Positions 25,216 through 36,200 of a DNA stretch of 64,000 nucleotides are shown piece after piece. Every line of letters begins with the position of its first letter. Positions within the stretch are counted from its first letter, which is position 1. This DNA comes from Flavobacteriaceae bacterium (GTDB taxonomy: Bacteria; Bacteroidota; Bacteroidia; Flavobacteriales; Flavobacteriaceae): positions 1-64,000 of the forward strand of contig JAQWSC010000001.1 in NCBI GenBank assembly GCA_029243385.1, read 5' to 3'. A program made the position numbers and the translations under genes. The notes below the pieces were generated by a model that saw only the letters and a program-made list of their open reading frames with translations, had not been told where the DNA came from and did no database searches.

Positions 25216-28200
25216 ATGAAAACCCCATTTTTTTTCTTTTTTCTTTTAATTTCGTTAGGACTAAAATCCCAAGTAATTAGCAAATCGAACCCCTATATGA
25301 GGGACTTGATAAAAGACATTCGAATAAAACAAACGCCTTTTTCTGTAAAAAACAATCAAAAGACCGCTTTAACGCTTCAAGAAATTTCAACACGTTTTGA
25401 AAAGTATTGGGAAGGAAAAGATTATACCCAAAAAGGAAGTGGATACAAACCCTTTAAACGATGGGAAACACATTGGAGTCATTATTTGTTGGCTGACGGA
25501 ACCATTGCCCCAGCCTCTCATTTGTGGAAGGCTTGGGAAGAAAAAAACAAACTGACTGAAAAATCCCTTACTAATAGTATCATGCCAACTAGTAATTGGA
25601 GCAATTTAGGCCCTACCGTTGTGGCCAATACAGCTACCGAAATTGCGGGACAAGGAAGAGTAAATGCAGTCGCAATCGATCCAAACAATCCAAGTATATT
25701 GTATGTAGGAGCTCCTGCAGGAGGTATTTGGAAATCTACTGATGACGGAGTCAACTGGACTCCTTTGGCAGATCATCTTCCGCAGATCGGAGTCTCTGGA
25801 ATTGCAATTGATCCAAATGATTCCGACATTATTTACATTTCTACGGGAGATGACGACGCAGGAGACAGCTACAGTATCGGCGTGTTGAAATCTACAGATG
25901 GAGGTATTTCATGGAATACCACCGGACTGTCATTTGACTACACCTGGAGAGGATCCAATGAAATTTTTATTGATCCAACCAATTCCAATATTATATGGGT
26001 AGCAACTTCTGAAGGGGTTTATAAATCAACCGATGCAGGCAACAACTGGACCTTGATAGTTTCGGGTGATATTGACGATTTAAGACTCAAACCTGGAGAT
26101 CCCAATACGCTTTATGCTGCTAGTCCACAAGACGGTTCAACACCCTCAAAGTTTTATAAAATTACTGGAGGAGGAACTTCTGTTGTGGAAATCTCTTCGG
26201 GAGTACCCAAAGATTCGAAGCGATTTGCCATTGAAGTGACCGAAGCAGATGCTTCTGTAGTTTACTTGTTGAGCACTTACGACAATGGAGAAGATTCATA
26301 CAGAGGAGAAAATGCATTTCAAGGAGTTTACAAATCAACTGATAGTGGAGCAACCTTTACAAAAACATTAGAATCAGATGATATTTTTAACAGTGGACAA
26401 TCCTGGTTTGATATGGCGTTAACCGTTTCTGATACGGATCCAAACACTGTTTTTGTGGGTGTTTTGGATATTTGGAAATCAACCGATGGTGGAGATAATT
26501 TTTCGCAAATCAATTCTTGGAGCAACCATAATCAAGCTTTTACCCATGCAGACATCCATTTTATGCGGTATTTTGACGGTGTGTTATATGCTGGGTCAGA
26601 TGGGGGCATATACCGGTCATCTGACGATGGAGTGAATTTTGAAGACTTAAGTACCAACCTCTCGATAGCTCAAATCTACACGATTTCTGTAGCAAAAACG
26701 AATTCTAATAAAATTGCAGGAGGTTTACAAGACTGTGGTGGATTTGCTTTTGCAAACAATACTTGGAACAGTTATCACGGTGGAGATGGAATGGGGACAG
26801 CCATAGACCCATCCAATGAAGACCACTATTACGGATTCACTCAATATGGAGGTGGTCTGTATCTAACTTCAAGTGCTGGGACGGGCAATACGCAATTCAT
26901 TGCGTCGTCTCCTACCGATGGAGAATGGGTAACTCCGCTTGTTTTTAATAAAAATAGTGAGTTATATGCGGGTTACGACCAACTGTATGTTTTAAAGGAA
27001 AGTGGATGGAATCAGGTGTCCAATCACTCCTTTAGCGGAACACTGGATCAAATTGAAATTGACCCTACAAACAATAATATTATGTATGTTTCAGAAGGCA
27101 ACTCTCTTTTTAAAAGTGCCGATCGCGGACAAACTTTTACAAATATTCTCTCAACAGCTTTTAGTATTCGTTCTATTGAAGTTCATCATACCGATAGCAA
27201 CATCCTTTGGGTAACTACTAGTCAAAATGTGTTAAAATCAATCGATGGAGGAGCTACATTTACAAACATTAACAGCAACTTGCCTGGCGAAAGCAAACGT
27301 GTAATAAAACACCACCCGTACAGTCAAGACAACGCAGTGTATCTTGGAACTTCTTTAGGAGTTTATTATTTAGATGACACAAGTACTAATTGGCAGGTAT
27401 TTTCAACCCACTTACCCAATGTTGCAGTAACAGATCTTGAAATTAATATTGAAGACAACACCCTTTCAGCTGCAACCTTTGGTAGAGGCGTATGGAAAAC
27501 ATCCATTCCATCGGTTGTTAAACCCCAACGAGACATCGACCTCTACTCAATTTCTGGAGGAAATATTTCAAATTATGCATGCGATTCAGAAGTTGCTGTC
27601 AACGTAAAAGTATATAACAACGGAACACAAACAGCAACAGCTTTTGATATAGAATACGTTTTAAATGGAGGAAGTAAGGAAACGATGTCTTGGACCGGGA
27701 ACTTAGCGTACGGTCAAGAAACACTTGTAAATCTCCCCTTATCGGGAGTAGCGCCTAACATGAATGCGTTGGAGGTTGACATTCTATACAACAACGATCA
27801 ATACATCCTAAACAACGATGAAACAATCAATTTTGGGCCTATTACGACTCCTCAAAACACCAGTGAAGATGTCAACGAATTGAACACTTTTGAAGTAGCC
27901 GAAAGCGATGAATGGCTTGTTGTTGGAGATACGAATGTTTGGTCCATAGGTGCTCCTTCGGGTACAAAGCTCAATACAGCATCAGGCACCAAAGCTTATG
28001 TAACGAATCCTTCTGGAAATTACCCCAATTCTGTGAATTCTCAATTGGTCTCTCCTTGCTACGATATATCAATATTATCAGACCCTTTGCTAAAATTTAA
28101 AATGGTCTATGATATAGAACTCAACTGGGATTATCTGTATCTTGATTATTCGACAAACAAGGGAATCACTTGGGAAACTATGGAAACATGGACTGGTGTA

Positions 28201-28614
28201 TCTGAAAACTTAATAGACTATACTTATAACTTGCAAACATTAACCAATGAGTCCAATGTTGTTTTTAGATTTCGATTTATTTCGGATGGTTTTGTAAATC
28301 AAGAAGGCGTGGTGCTGGATGACTTTATCATAGTGGGAAACATCATGAGTATTGAGCCAGACAATCCTCAATTTGTAGGCATATATCCTAACCCAAGTTC
28401 GGGTGATTTTTCGGTTGTTTGGAACCCAAACGGAGAGCTTGTCAAAATTGAAATTTATGATGTTACAGCTCGAAAAATCAAAGAAATTACTTCTAAAAAA
28501 GAAGATAGAAATCGACTCAAAATAGACTTGAGCAACGAAACCAACGGTGTTTATTTTGTAAAGGTGACTCTCGAGAGTGCGAATGTTTACAAGAAAATAA
28601 TCCTTTCTAAATAA
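25216..28614 (+). CDS. Secreted beta-propeller (sortilin/BNR-like) protein with T9SS sorting domain
   Basis: The 1132-residue protein begins with a signal peptide (MKTPFFFFFLLISLGLKSQ). Residues about 95-770 carry at least eight repeats of the form KSTDDGxxW (for example GGIWKSTDDGVNW, GVYKSTDAGNNW, LFKSADRGQTF, VLKSIDGGATF), as in VPS10/sortilin and BNR propellers. Around 790-870 lies an Ig-like CARDB-type region (EVAVNVKVYNNGTQTATAF), then a MAM-like segment with SQLVSPCYDIS. The last ~75 residues (YPNPSSGDFSV to VYKKIILSK) form a type A type IX secretion domain. It should be exported and attached or released at the surface. Whether it hydrolyses glycans or binds proteins is unknown. No hydrolase active site was recognised. 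Confidence 0.87.
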   Translation: MKTPFFFFFLLISLGLKSQVISKSNPYMRDLIKDIRIKQTPFSVKNNQKTALTLQEISTRFEKYWEGKDYTQKGSGYKPFKRWETHWSHYLLADGTIAPASHLWKAWEEKNKLTEKSLTNSIMPTSNWSNLGPTVVANTATEIAGQGRVNAVAIDPNNPSILYVGAPAGGIWKSTDDGVNWTPLADHLPQIGVSGIAIDPNDSDIIYISTGDDDAGDSYSIGVLKSTDGGISWNTTGLSFDYTWRGSNEIFIDPTNSNIIWVATSEGVYKSTDAGNNWTLIVSGDIDDLRLKPGDPNTLYAASPQDGSTPSKFYKITGGGTSVVEISSGVPKDSKRFAIEVTEADASVVYLLSTYDNGEDSYRGENAFQGVYKSTDSGATFTKTLESDDIFNSGQSWFDMALTVSDTDPNTVFVGVLDIWKSTDGGDNFSQINSWSNHNQAFTHADIHFMRYFDGVLYAGSDGGIYRSSDDGVNFEDLSTNLSIAQIYTISVAKTNSNKIAGGLQDCGGFAFANNTWNSYHGGDGMGTAIDPSNEDHYYGFTQYGGGLYLTSSAGTGNTQFIASSPTDGEWVTPLVFNKNSELYAGYDQLYVLKESGWNQVSNHSFSGTLDQIEIDPTNNNIMYVSEGNSLFKSADRGQTFTNILSTAFSIRSIEVHHTDSNILWVTTSQNVLKSIDGGATFTNINSNLPGESKRVIKHHPYSQDNAVYLGTSLGVYYLDDTSTNWQVFSTHLPNVAVTDLEINIEDNTLSAATFGRGVWKTSIPSVVKPQRDIDLYSISGGNISNYACDSEVAVNVKVYNNGTQTATAFDIEYVLNGGSKETMSWTGNLAYGQETLVNLPLSGVAPNMNALEVDILYNNDQYILNNDETINFGPITTPQNTSEDVNELNTFEVAESDEWLVVGDTNVWSIGAPSGTKLNTASGTKAYVTNPSGNYPNSVNSQLVSPCYDISILSDPLLKFKMVYDIELNWDYLYLDYSTNKGITWETMETWTGVSENLIDYTYNLQTLTNESNVVFRFRFISDGFVNQEGVVLDDFIIVGNIMSIEPDNPQFVGIYPNPSSGDFSVVWNPNGELVKIEIYDVTARKIKEITSKKEDRNRLKIDLSNETNGVYFVKVTLESANVYKKIILSK

Positions 28615-28717
28615 ACGTTTACAAATAGATTCTCTTTTCTAAGCATTGATTTCTTTTTTAAACTGATTTGATGTAAAGCCACAATGTTATTCAATTATTT
28701 TGAATATATTTAGGGCT

Positions 28718-29701
28718 ATGGAACAGCAAAAAGCACCTTTTATAGATTCCCTCTCTCTTCCGGCAGTTGCCGCACCTATGTTTTTAATTTCGGGACCAAA
28801 ACTAGTCATAGAATGTTGTAAAAATGGTATTGTGGGAACATTTCCTGCTTTAAACCAACGTACAACCGAAGGATTTGAGAAATGGGTTGTTGAAATCAAA
28901 CAAGCTTTGGCTGATTATGAAAAAGAGACTGGTAAAAAACCAGCCCCTTTTGGTGTTAACCTCATTGTGCATCAAACGAACAAACGAGTTCAGGCGGATT
29001 TAGCAATTTGCATCAAACATCAAGTACCACTAATTATCACATCTCTTGGAGCAGTTCCACAACTTATTAATGCTGTTCATTCCTACGGAGGACTTGTTTT
29101 TCATGATGTAATCAAAAAGCGTCATGCCCAAAAAGCTGCCGAAGCGGGTGTAGATGGACTGATTTTGGTTGCGGCAGGAGCTGGAGGACATGCAGGGACT
29201 TTGAACCCTATGTCATTGGTAACCGAAATAAAAAGTTTTTTTAATAAAACTATTTTACTTTCGGGTTGTATTAGTACAGGGAGAGACATCGCCTCTGCCA
29301 TGCAAATGGGAGCCGACATGGCTTACATGGGAACGCGTTTCATTAATACAACCGAAAGCATGGCAGATGAAAAATACCGACAAATGATCATTGACAGTGG
29401 TGCAAGCGATATTGTATATACTGCTGCAGTTTCAGGAGTCAATGCAAACTTTTTGCGACCTAGCCTAGAAGCCATGGGAATTACGGAAGAACAGTGGTCT
29501 CAGCCTTCAAAAATTAAGTTTGGAGCTGACGAAGATGCTATGAAAGAAGAAGCCAAAGCTTGGAGTACGATTTGGTCGGCGGGACAAGGCGTAACTTCGA
29601 TTAAAGAAACACTTTCTACTCACGATTTGATAACACAACTAAAGTCAGAATTTAGAACGGCTATTGAGGAACAACAAAAACTCTTGGAACAGTACCCTTA
29701 A
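28718..29701 (+). CDS. NAD(P)H-dependent flavin oxidoreductase/nitronate monooxygenase-like
   Basis: The protein has 327 residues from ATG 28718 (MEQQKAPFIDSLSLPAVAAP); a TTG at 28700 would add six residues. It is a TIM-barrel FMN protein of the 2-nitropropane dioxygenase/FabK superfamily: GVNLIVHQ, HDVIKKRHAQKAAEAGVDGLILVAAGAGGHAG with the FMN phosphate loop, GADMAYMGTRF. Members detoxify alkyl nitronates or reduce enoyl-ACP; the GAGGHAG type favours nitronate monooxygenase. The stop overlaps the thiolase stop (opposite strand) by four bases. Confidence 0.87.
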   Translation: MEQQKAPFIDSLSLPAVAAPMFLISGPKLVIECCKNGIVGTFPALNQRTTEGFEKWVVEIKQALADYEKETGKKPAPFGVNLIVHQTNKRVQADLAICIKHQVPLIITSLGAVPQLINAVHSYGGLVFHDVIKKRHAQKAAEAGVDGLILVAAGAGGHAGTLNPMSLVTEIKSFFNKTILLSGCISTGRDIASAMQMGADMAYMGTRFINTTESMADEKYRQMIIDSGASDIVYTAAVSGVNANFLRPSLEAMGITEEQWSQPSKIKFGADEDAMKEEAKAWSTIWSAGQGVTSIKETLSTHDLITQLKSEFRTAIEEQQKLLEQYP

Positions 29702-30879
29702 AATTCCGTTGATAATAGCAAACTAGAAGCTCCTCCTCCACCGTTGCAAATAGAAGCAAGTCCTTTTTGGAGTTTTTCTTGGCGCATAGTATGAATCAAT
29801 GTAGTTACTATTCTAGCTCCTGAAGTTCCGAGCGGATGTCCTATAGAAACTGCTCCTCCACGAGGATTGATTTTATCAAGTGATATTTGACATTTTTTTG
29901 CAAAAACCAAGGGAACCATGGAAAAGGCCTCGTTTACTTCAAACACGTCGATATCGGCAAACGACAAAGCATGTTGCTTTATTATTTTTTTTGCAGATGC
30001 AACAGGTGCGACAGTGAATTTTTCGGGAGACAAAGCAGCATCAGCATAGCCCATAACTTTTACCAAAGGAGTAAGCTTATGCAATTCCAAAAATTCTTTG
30101 CTTACCAACACCAGCGCTGCTGCGCCGTCATTGATCGTTGAAGCATTAGCAGCTGTAGCAGTTCCATCTTTGGTAAATGCCGGGCGCAAGGAAGGAATTT
30201 TCTCAAAATTTACTTGTGTGTATTCTTCGTCTCGAGTCATGCAAATAGGATCTCCTTTTCGTTGAGGAATCAATATCGGTGTTATTTCATCCTCGAACCA
30301 GCCTTGATCAAAAGCAATTTTGGCCCTTGTATAGGATGCTATAGCATATTGATCTTGTGCTTCTCTAGAGATGGCTTCTTCAGCAGCAACTGTATCCGCA
30401 TAAACTCCCATAGCTTGTTGATCAAAAGAATCTTTGAGTCCATCTTCAGAAAGTCCGTCAACAACTTTGGCATCGCCGTATTTTGATCCCCAACGTTGGT
30501 TGGGAAGATAATAAGGGATATTGGACATGCTTTCCATTCCGCCACATACTACAACGTGATGGATGCCCAACTGAATGCTTTGAACTCCAAAAAAAATAGA
30601 TTTCATTCCAGACGCACATACCTTATTGATAGTTGTACAAGGAGTTGTTTTCGAAATTCCTGATTGAAGTGCTACCTGACGAGCAGGAGCTTGTCCCAAA
30701 TTGGCTGAACAAACATTCCCCATAAAAACCTCATCAACAGAGTCTGGAGAAATTCCTACTGATTCCAAAGCTGCTTTCACAGCTTCAACACCCAAATCAA
30801 TTGCTGAAAATCCTTTTAAGGCACCTCCAAAACTGCCTTGTGGAGTTCTTTTTGCGGCACAAATATATACTTCGTTCAT
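29698..30879 (-). CDS. Acetyl-CoA C-acetyltransferase (thiolase)
   Basis: The 393-residue thiolase interconverts acetoacetyl-CoA and two acetyl-CoA. Active-site motifs: NKVCASGMKSI (nucleophilic Cys near residue 89), GGMESMSN, NEAFSMVP, GHPLGTSGAR (His) and CNGGGGASSLL (second Cys). It lies 10 bases after the CoA-transferase B gene, giving a three-gene set that activates acetoacetate with succinyl-CoA and cleaves it. Poly-hydroxybutyrate synthesis is less likely because no phaB/phaC lies nearby. Confidence 0.93.
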   Translation of the reverse strand: MNEVYICAAKRTPQGSFGGALKGFSAIDLGVEAVKAALESVGISPDSVDEVFMGNVCSANLGQAPARQVALQSGISKTTPCTTINKVCASGMKSIFFGVQSIQLGIHHVVVCGGMESMSNIPYYLPNQRWGSKYGDAKVVDGLSEDGLKDSFDQQAMGVYADTVAAEEAISREAQDQYAIASYTRAKIAFDQGWFEDEITPILIPQRKGDPICMTRDEEYTQVNFEKIPSLRPAFTKDGTATAANASTINDGAAALVLVSKEFLELHKLTPLVKVMGYADAALSPEKFTVAPVASAKKIIKQHALSFADIDVFEVNEAFSMVPLVFAKKCQISLDKINPRGGAVSIGHPLGTSGARIVTTLIHTMRQEKLQKGLASICNGGGGASSLLLSTEF

Positions 30880-30889
30880 TGTGGTATTT

Positions 30890-31549
30890 TTAAATATTCA
30901 TTTCAGGAATTGGCTCCTCGATTATGAGCGTTCCTTCGGTAGCTTTTTTAATTTCTTCAACGCTAACTCCAGGGGCGCGTTCCAAAAGTTTAAATCCATG
31001 ATCGGTCACTTCTAGAAAAGCCAAGTTTGTTGCTATTCGCTTAACACAACCCACACCTGTTAAGGGCAAAGAACAGCGTTTGAGCAATTTTGATTCCCCT
31101 TTTTTGTTGGTATGCATCATGGCTACAATGATGTTTTCGGCAGAAGCCACCAAATCCATAGCACCACCCATTCCCTTGACCATTCGCCCAGGAATTTTCC
31201 AATTGGCAATGTCGCCATTTTCTGCAACCTCCATAGCGCCCAAAATAGTAAGATCTACGTGTTGTCCTCGTATCATAGAAAAACTGGTAGAAGAATCAAA
31301 AAAACTAGCGCCTGGCAATGTGGTTATTGTTTGTTTTCCGGCATTGATTATATCAGGATCTTCTTCGCCTTCAAACGGAAAAGGCCCCATGCCCAACACG
31401 CCGTTTTCGCTTTGAAATTCAAGTTCAATATCGGAACGAACATGATTTGCAACCAAAGTAGGAATTCCTATCCCCAAGTTTACATAATATCCATTCTTTA
31501 CCTCCTGAGCTATACGTTTGGCTATTCCGTTTTTATCTAACATAATCAA
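30890..31549 (-). CDS. 3-oxoacid CoA-transferase subunit B
   Basis: The 219-residue beta subunit carries the catalytic glutamate in FQSENGVLGMGPFP, the SENG motif of family I CoA-transferases, with TTLPGASFFDSSTSFSMIRGQHVDLTILGAMEV following. It transfers CoA from succinyl-CoA (or acetyl-CoA) to acetoacetate. The start may be the second Met of MIML (31543). It lies 12 bases from the A-subunit gene and 10 from the thiolase. Confidence 0.94.
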   Translation of the reverse strand: MIMLDKNGIAKRIAQEVKNGYYVNLGIGIPTLVANHVRSDIELEFQSENGVLGMGPFPFEGEEDPDIINAGKQTITTLPGASFFDSSTSFSMIRGQHVDLTILGAMEVAENGDIANWKIPGRMVKGMGGAMDLVASAENIIVAMMHTNKKGESKLLKRCSLPLTGVGCVKRIATNLAFLEVTDHGFKLLERAPGVSVEEIKKATEGTLIIEEPIPEMNI

Positions 31550-31561
31550 TGACTTAGGTTA

Positions 31562-32263
31562 TTAATTTCGAGGTCGAACCGTTCTTTGTTCAATACGTTT
31601 CTCGTATGTTTTTCCTTGAAATATTCGTTGAACAAAAATTCCAGGAACGTGAATATCGTTTGGATCAAGGCTACCCACAGGAACCAATTCTTCAACTTCA
31701 GCAACTGTAATTTTAGCCGCTCCAGCCATACAGGCATTAAAGTTTCTAGCGGTTCCTTTAAAAATTAAATTCCCAGTCGAATCGCCTTTCCAAGCTTTTA
31801 CAAAAGCAAAATCAGCTTTGAAAGCATGTTCTAACAAATGCATTTTCCCGTTAAACTCTCTGCTTTCTTTGCCCTCTCCTACTTCGGTGCCATAACCGGC
31901 AGGGGTGTAAAAAGCAGGAATACCCGATTGAGCAGCTTTGCAGCGTTCTGCTAAAGTTCCTTGTGGGATCAAATCTACTTGGAGTTCTCCGCTGAGCATC
32001 TGTCGTTCAAACTCATCATTTTCTCCTACATAAGAAGAAATCATTTTTTTTATTTGACGCTGCTGTAAAAGCAATCCGAGCCCAAAATCATCGACGCCGG
32101 CATTGTTAGAAATACACGTAATGTCTTTGACGCCTGTCTTTACCATTTGCGCAATACAATTTTCAGGGATGCCACAAAGACCAAAGCCTCCAAGCATTAA
32201 TGTCATTCCGTCTGAGAGCCCATTCAGAGCCTCTGAGACACTGGCCACTGTTTTATGGATCAT
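31562..32263 (-). CDS. 3-oxoacid CoA-transferase subunit A
   Basis: The 233-residue alpha subunit has the glycine-rich [20 protein letters not shown] loop that binds CoA, and [15 protein letters not shown], followed by [31 protein letters not shown]. It pairs with the B subunit directly downstream. First gene of the acetoacetate-use operon (A, B, thiolase). A leucine-degradation HMG-CoA lyase that yields acetoacetate is encoded at 42938. Confidence 0.94.
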   Translation of the reverse strand: MIHKTVASVSEALNGLSDGMTLMLGGFGLCGIPENCIAQMVKTGVKDITCISNNAGVDDFGLGLLLQQRQIKKMISSYVGENDEFERQMLSGELQVDLIPQGTLAERCKAAQSGIPAFYTPAGYGTEVGEGKESREFNGKMHLLEHAFKADFAFVKAWKGDSTGNLIFKGTARNFNACMAGAAKITVAEVEELVPVGSLDPNDIHVPGIFVQRIFQGKTYEKRIEQRTVRPRN

Positions 32264-32317
32264 AGTAGATTGTTTTTTGAACTTCTAAGTTACAAAAAAA
32301 GTAAATTAAAAAAGCGG

Positions 32318-33013
32318 TTATTCTTCTTTAACAAGAATGATAGTCGCTGAAGAACCGCTAGAAAGGTTCCATTTGTTGGAGTGAATCAATAAACCTTCTG
32401 AATCATACACTTTCATTTCTGCGGTATTGGGTCCTAACCGACCTTGATTCAGTGCTGTGAAATCGATTTTGTTAAACCCTTTCTTAAGCGGAAGATTTAT
32501 TTTAAAAAACTCAGAAGTAAGCCATATATCGGCTATCACCACTTCGTCATTGACCAAAACAGAGATTCGATCGCCATCGACATCCCCAAAATCACGACAT
32601 AGAATTAAAACAGAAGGAGAAGCTGTTTTAAAATCTCCTAAATAAGAATCCCCAAAATAAGTTTTAGAATCACCTTCTTCATCCCTATAACTTTTATTAA
32701 TGTCTCGTTGATACGACGCTCCTGGATTCAAAAATTTTTCTTGATCGGCCATAGAAAACGAGGGAGTGGATTGCGTAGATTCGGGTTTTTTAATAGAAAA
32801 ATAGTTTGGATTTTTTGCAGCATCAGAAATCCCAATGACTAAAGGAGCTTTGGGTTTTTCAACAATCAATAGCTTTTTTTCAGATTGTTCTTGTGAAAAT
32901 ACTGAACCAAAAAAAAGTAAAACCACGATTTTTATAACCGTTTTTACCCAAACGATTTTCCAAAAAACAGGTTTGTTGAATGTATCAAACCCGTTATTTT
33001 TTTGCCAATTCAT
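32318..33013 (-). CDS. Secreted or membrane-anchored protein of unknown function
   Basis: The 231-residue protein has a long N-terminus with a hydrophobic segment at about residues 27-41 (VIKIVVLLFFGSVFS) ending in SQEQ, a possible signal peptide if translation begins further in; no later Met is well placed. The mature part has a predicted all-beta C-terminus (DGDRISVLVNDEVVIADIWLT ... GPNTAEMKVYDSEG), resembling carbohydrate-binding-like sandwiches. I do not recognise a family. Its start overlaps the end of the 68-residue gene at 33010 by four bases, coupling it to the ccsBA operon. Confidence 0.72.
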   Translation of the reverse strand: MNWQKNNGFDTFNKPVFWKIVWVKTVIKIVVLLFFGSVFSQEQSEKKLLIVEKPKAPLVIGISDAAKNPNYFSIKKPESTQSTPSFSMADQEKFLNPGASYQRDINKSYRDEEGDSKTYFGDSYLGDFKTASPSVLILCRDFGDVDGDRISVLVNDEVVIADIWLTSEFFKINLPLKKGFNKIDFTALNQGRLGPNTAEMKVYDSEGLLIHSNKWNLSSGSSATIILVKEE

Positions 33014-33216
33014 TTTTTAATTTTTAATACTATGGCACCTCCAATAAAGCACAGACCTGCATTTATAAGAACCAACGACAATGTTCCCATCCAAAACCAT
33101 GCCTTATTGTTGAATTTAGATAAAAGAGCTTCTCCAAAAACACACATTCCAGCACCCACACACAACAGACCCATCACAGAATAAATCCACCAACGTAGTT
33201 GTGTGTTATAAGCCAT
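33010..33216 (-). CDS. Small membrane protein, two helices
   Basis: The 68-residue protein has two hydrophobic helices (about 9-29 and 41-63) separated by a short polar loop (GEALLSKFNNKAWF). Its start codon overlaps the last base of ccsBA and its stop overlaps the next gene, so it is translated as part of that operon. No family is recognised; an accessory role with CcsBA is only a guess from position. Confidence 0.7.
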   Translation of the reverse strand: MAYNTQLRWWIYSVMGLLCVGAGMCVFGEALLSKFNNKAWFWMGTLSLVLINAGLCFIGGAIVLKIKK

Positions 33217-36200
33217 TATCGAAAGTATTTTTTGTGTTTGAAATAGGATAAAAATCCAAGTAAGAACACAAAGACCATGGAGTAATATACAAAATTAGGC
33301 GTAATAACTTTATCACCACTGGCATAAGAATGCAAGCCAGAGAGATAAAAATTAACTCCAAAATAAGTCATTACAATACTGGCGAAAGCAATGATAGCTA
33401 TCAAGTTGAACAACCACTTGCTTCGCAGTCCGGGAATAAGTCGCATATGAATAACGAAAGCATAAATCATAATGCTGATCAGTGCCCATGTTTCTTTTGG
33501 ATCCCATCCCCAGTATCGCCCCCAACTTTCATTGGCCCACATTCCTCCTAAAAAGTTTCCAATAGTAAGCATAACCAATCCTACTGTAAGTGCAAGTTCA
33601 TTGACCACTGTCAGTTCGCTCAGATAGAGCTTCATTTTTTCTTTGTTTTTGGCATTGGTAAGCAACATAAGTAGTAAAGAAACTACTCCCAAAATCATTC
33701 CTAAGGTAAAAGGGCCGTAACTACCTACAATTACAGCAACATGAATCATCAACCAATAGCTATCCAAAACGGGCTGAAGATTGGCAATTTCAGGATCCAT
33801 CCAATTCCAATGCGCTATCATTAAGATCATAGACGCAACAAATGCAGTTGAAGCTAGGGTTAAATCGGATTTTCGTCCGAAGGCCAATCCCATGGCTACG
33901 GTGGCCCAAGCGACATAAATCATAGATTCGTATGCGTCGCTCCAAGGCGCATGACCGGATATATACCAGCGAGCAATCAATCCTGCTGTTTGGACTAAAA
34001 ACAAGCCAACAATGGCGTATTTCATAATGGAGACTCCAATTTGGATCCAGCGTTTGTTGTTGAATATTTGAACAATCAAAAGCACAAACATCAATGCTCC
34101 AGCATACATATACCAGCTAAAAAGAGTTTTGAAAATATCGAACCTGTTGTAAAGTACTTCCGATTTTATTTTTTGGTCGGAAGGAACTACCTCAGCCCCG
34201 TATTTTTTTTGAAAACCTTTGAGGCTTTCTAGTAATTGATCGGCTTGATCGAAATCATTGCTCCTCAAAGAACTGAAATACAATGGAAGTATGTTTTTTA
34301 CATATAAAGAATCTGTTCCTTTAAAATTGACAGTTTCCAATTCCGAAAACGATATCCATTTGTTGTTTTGGTCGTTGGGAATTGGAAATATTCGAAGCAT
34401 TTTCCCTTCAAGAGCCGAGTATAATAAATTAACGCGCCGATCTACCTCGATGAAATCTTTTTGAAATTGATTAGGAACAGCTGATTTATAGGCCTTTTCC
34501 AATTGATTTGCCAATTTATAGTTGCCCTTTCCGTCAAAAAAATCAACAAAAGAGGCGTATTTGTTTTTAGGAGCAATTCCCAGAATATTCCGAAGGCTGT
34601 CGTTTCCGCGTTTCAAATAAATGATAGGCGTTTGATACCACATCAAGGGATTTTGCAAAATGGAAAGCATTACCTGATCAGCAGACAGTCCTTTGTAGGT
34701 GTCACTTTTACTCACCTTTCTAAGCAACTCAGACGCAAAGGTATTTATAGGCTTCATTCGACCCCCTAAATCTTGAATAATCAAATGCCCAAACTTATCT
34801 GCTTCGGGCGAGGGAACCGCCTGTGAAATAAGGAGGGTGTCGGAAATTTGCAACGGACTCACTTCGTGTTGATGCGTTTGGCTCATTGCTAGGCTAGAAA
34901 ACAGCAAAGTAGCCAAACCAAGAGCGGCTTTTTTCTTTTTTATTTTTTCCAGTTGAACTGATAAAGACTTGAAGCGTGTTTTTCCAAAAAACATAATTCC
35001 CATTAATCCAATGTACAATAAAAAATATCCAACATAAGTAACCCAAGTACCCCAAAAGTCGTGATTGACAGACAATACCGTTCCTTTTTCGTCGGGATCA
35101 AAAGATGCTTGAAAAAAACGGTATCCTTTGTGATCTAGCACATGGTTCATAAATATTTCGTAATCGAAAGAGGTTTCGTCTTCTACAGTAATTTTACTTT
35201 TAAAGCTGCTGTAACTTTTTTCAGTTCCAGGGTAACGTTCTGCAATAAAATCATTGAGTCGTATAGAGAAAGGCAATGTAAGTTCTATCGAACCGAAAGC
35301 CACCCAAAAATCCAACCCACCTAATGATATTTTCTTGGGCGGGTTTACAGATCCTTTGCCTCCCAAAACTTTCACAGTCTGTGTTTGTCCTTGGGTAGTA
35401 ATAGAGACTTCCAAAGCATCTTGAACCGCTTCCTCTGGATTCGCTGCAGCCACTACTCCGTAACGCCCTTTGACAATAGGGTCGGGAATCACAAATTGCA
35501 TTCCAGCCAAATTATACAACGAACGAAGCTGAAGGGCTTGTTCTTTTTCCTGATCAACAGCCCCTTGTTGTTGATCGGCCATTCTTAGATATGAACCTGA
35601 AAAGGGTGACTGAATAAAATAATTTTCTCCATCGAATCGAATATTGATAGCTCCTGAAGTTGGTTTGTTCAATGCAAACAAAACGTTGTGAATATTGGAA
35701 ACTTCCCCAGACTTAAGATAATGATCGTGTCGGTTTCCATCCCCTGCCTCAACTATTTTAAGGAATTCTTCGCCATTGGGATCTTCGACCAGTCCTTCTT
35801 CAGCATTTTCAATAAATCCTTGGTATTGAATTTGAAAAGATTGTCCATTGAAATCGTTGTTCCAGACAAAATCATTCTGAGTTACCGCCGCCAAAAGCAT
35901 GTCGTCTTGTAATTTTTTTCTACGAGGCTCTCCCCCAATTTCTCCATCTACAAAAACAGTTAAATACGTTTTTTCAGACATAAAAACTTGTTCCGAAGCA
36001 CCTTCTCGAATGGGCATAATTCCTTCGTAACCGATATAACGGGTGATGAAGGCACCGAAAATGATAAGAATCCATGAAACGTGTAGCATTAAAACAGGCC
36101 ACTTTTCCCAGCGAAGCAATCGGTAACGAGCAATGTTTCCAACAAAATTCACCACAAACATACCCATCATGGCTTCGAACCACCAAGCATTGTATATCCA

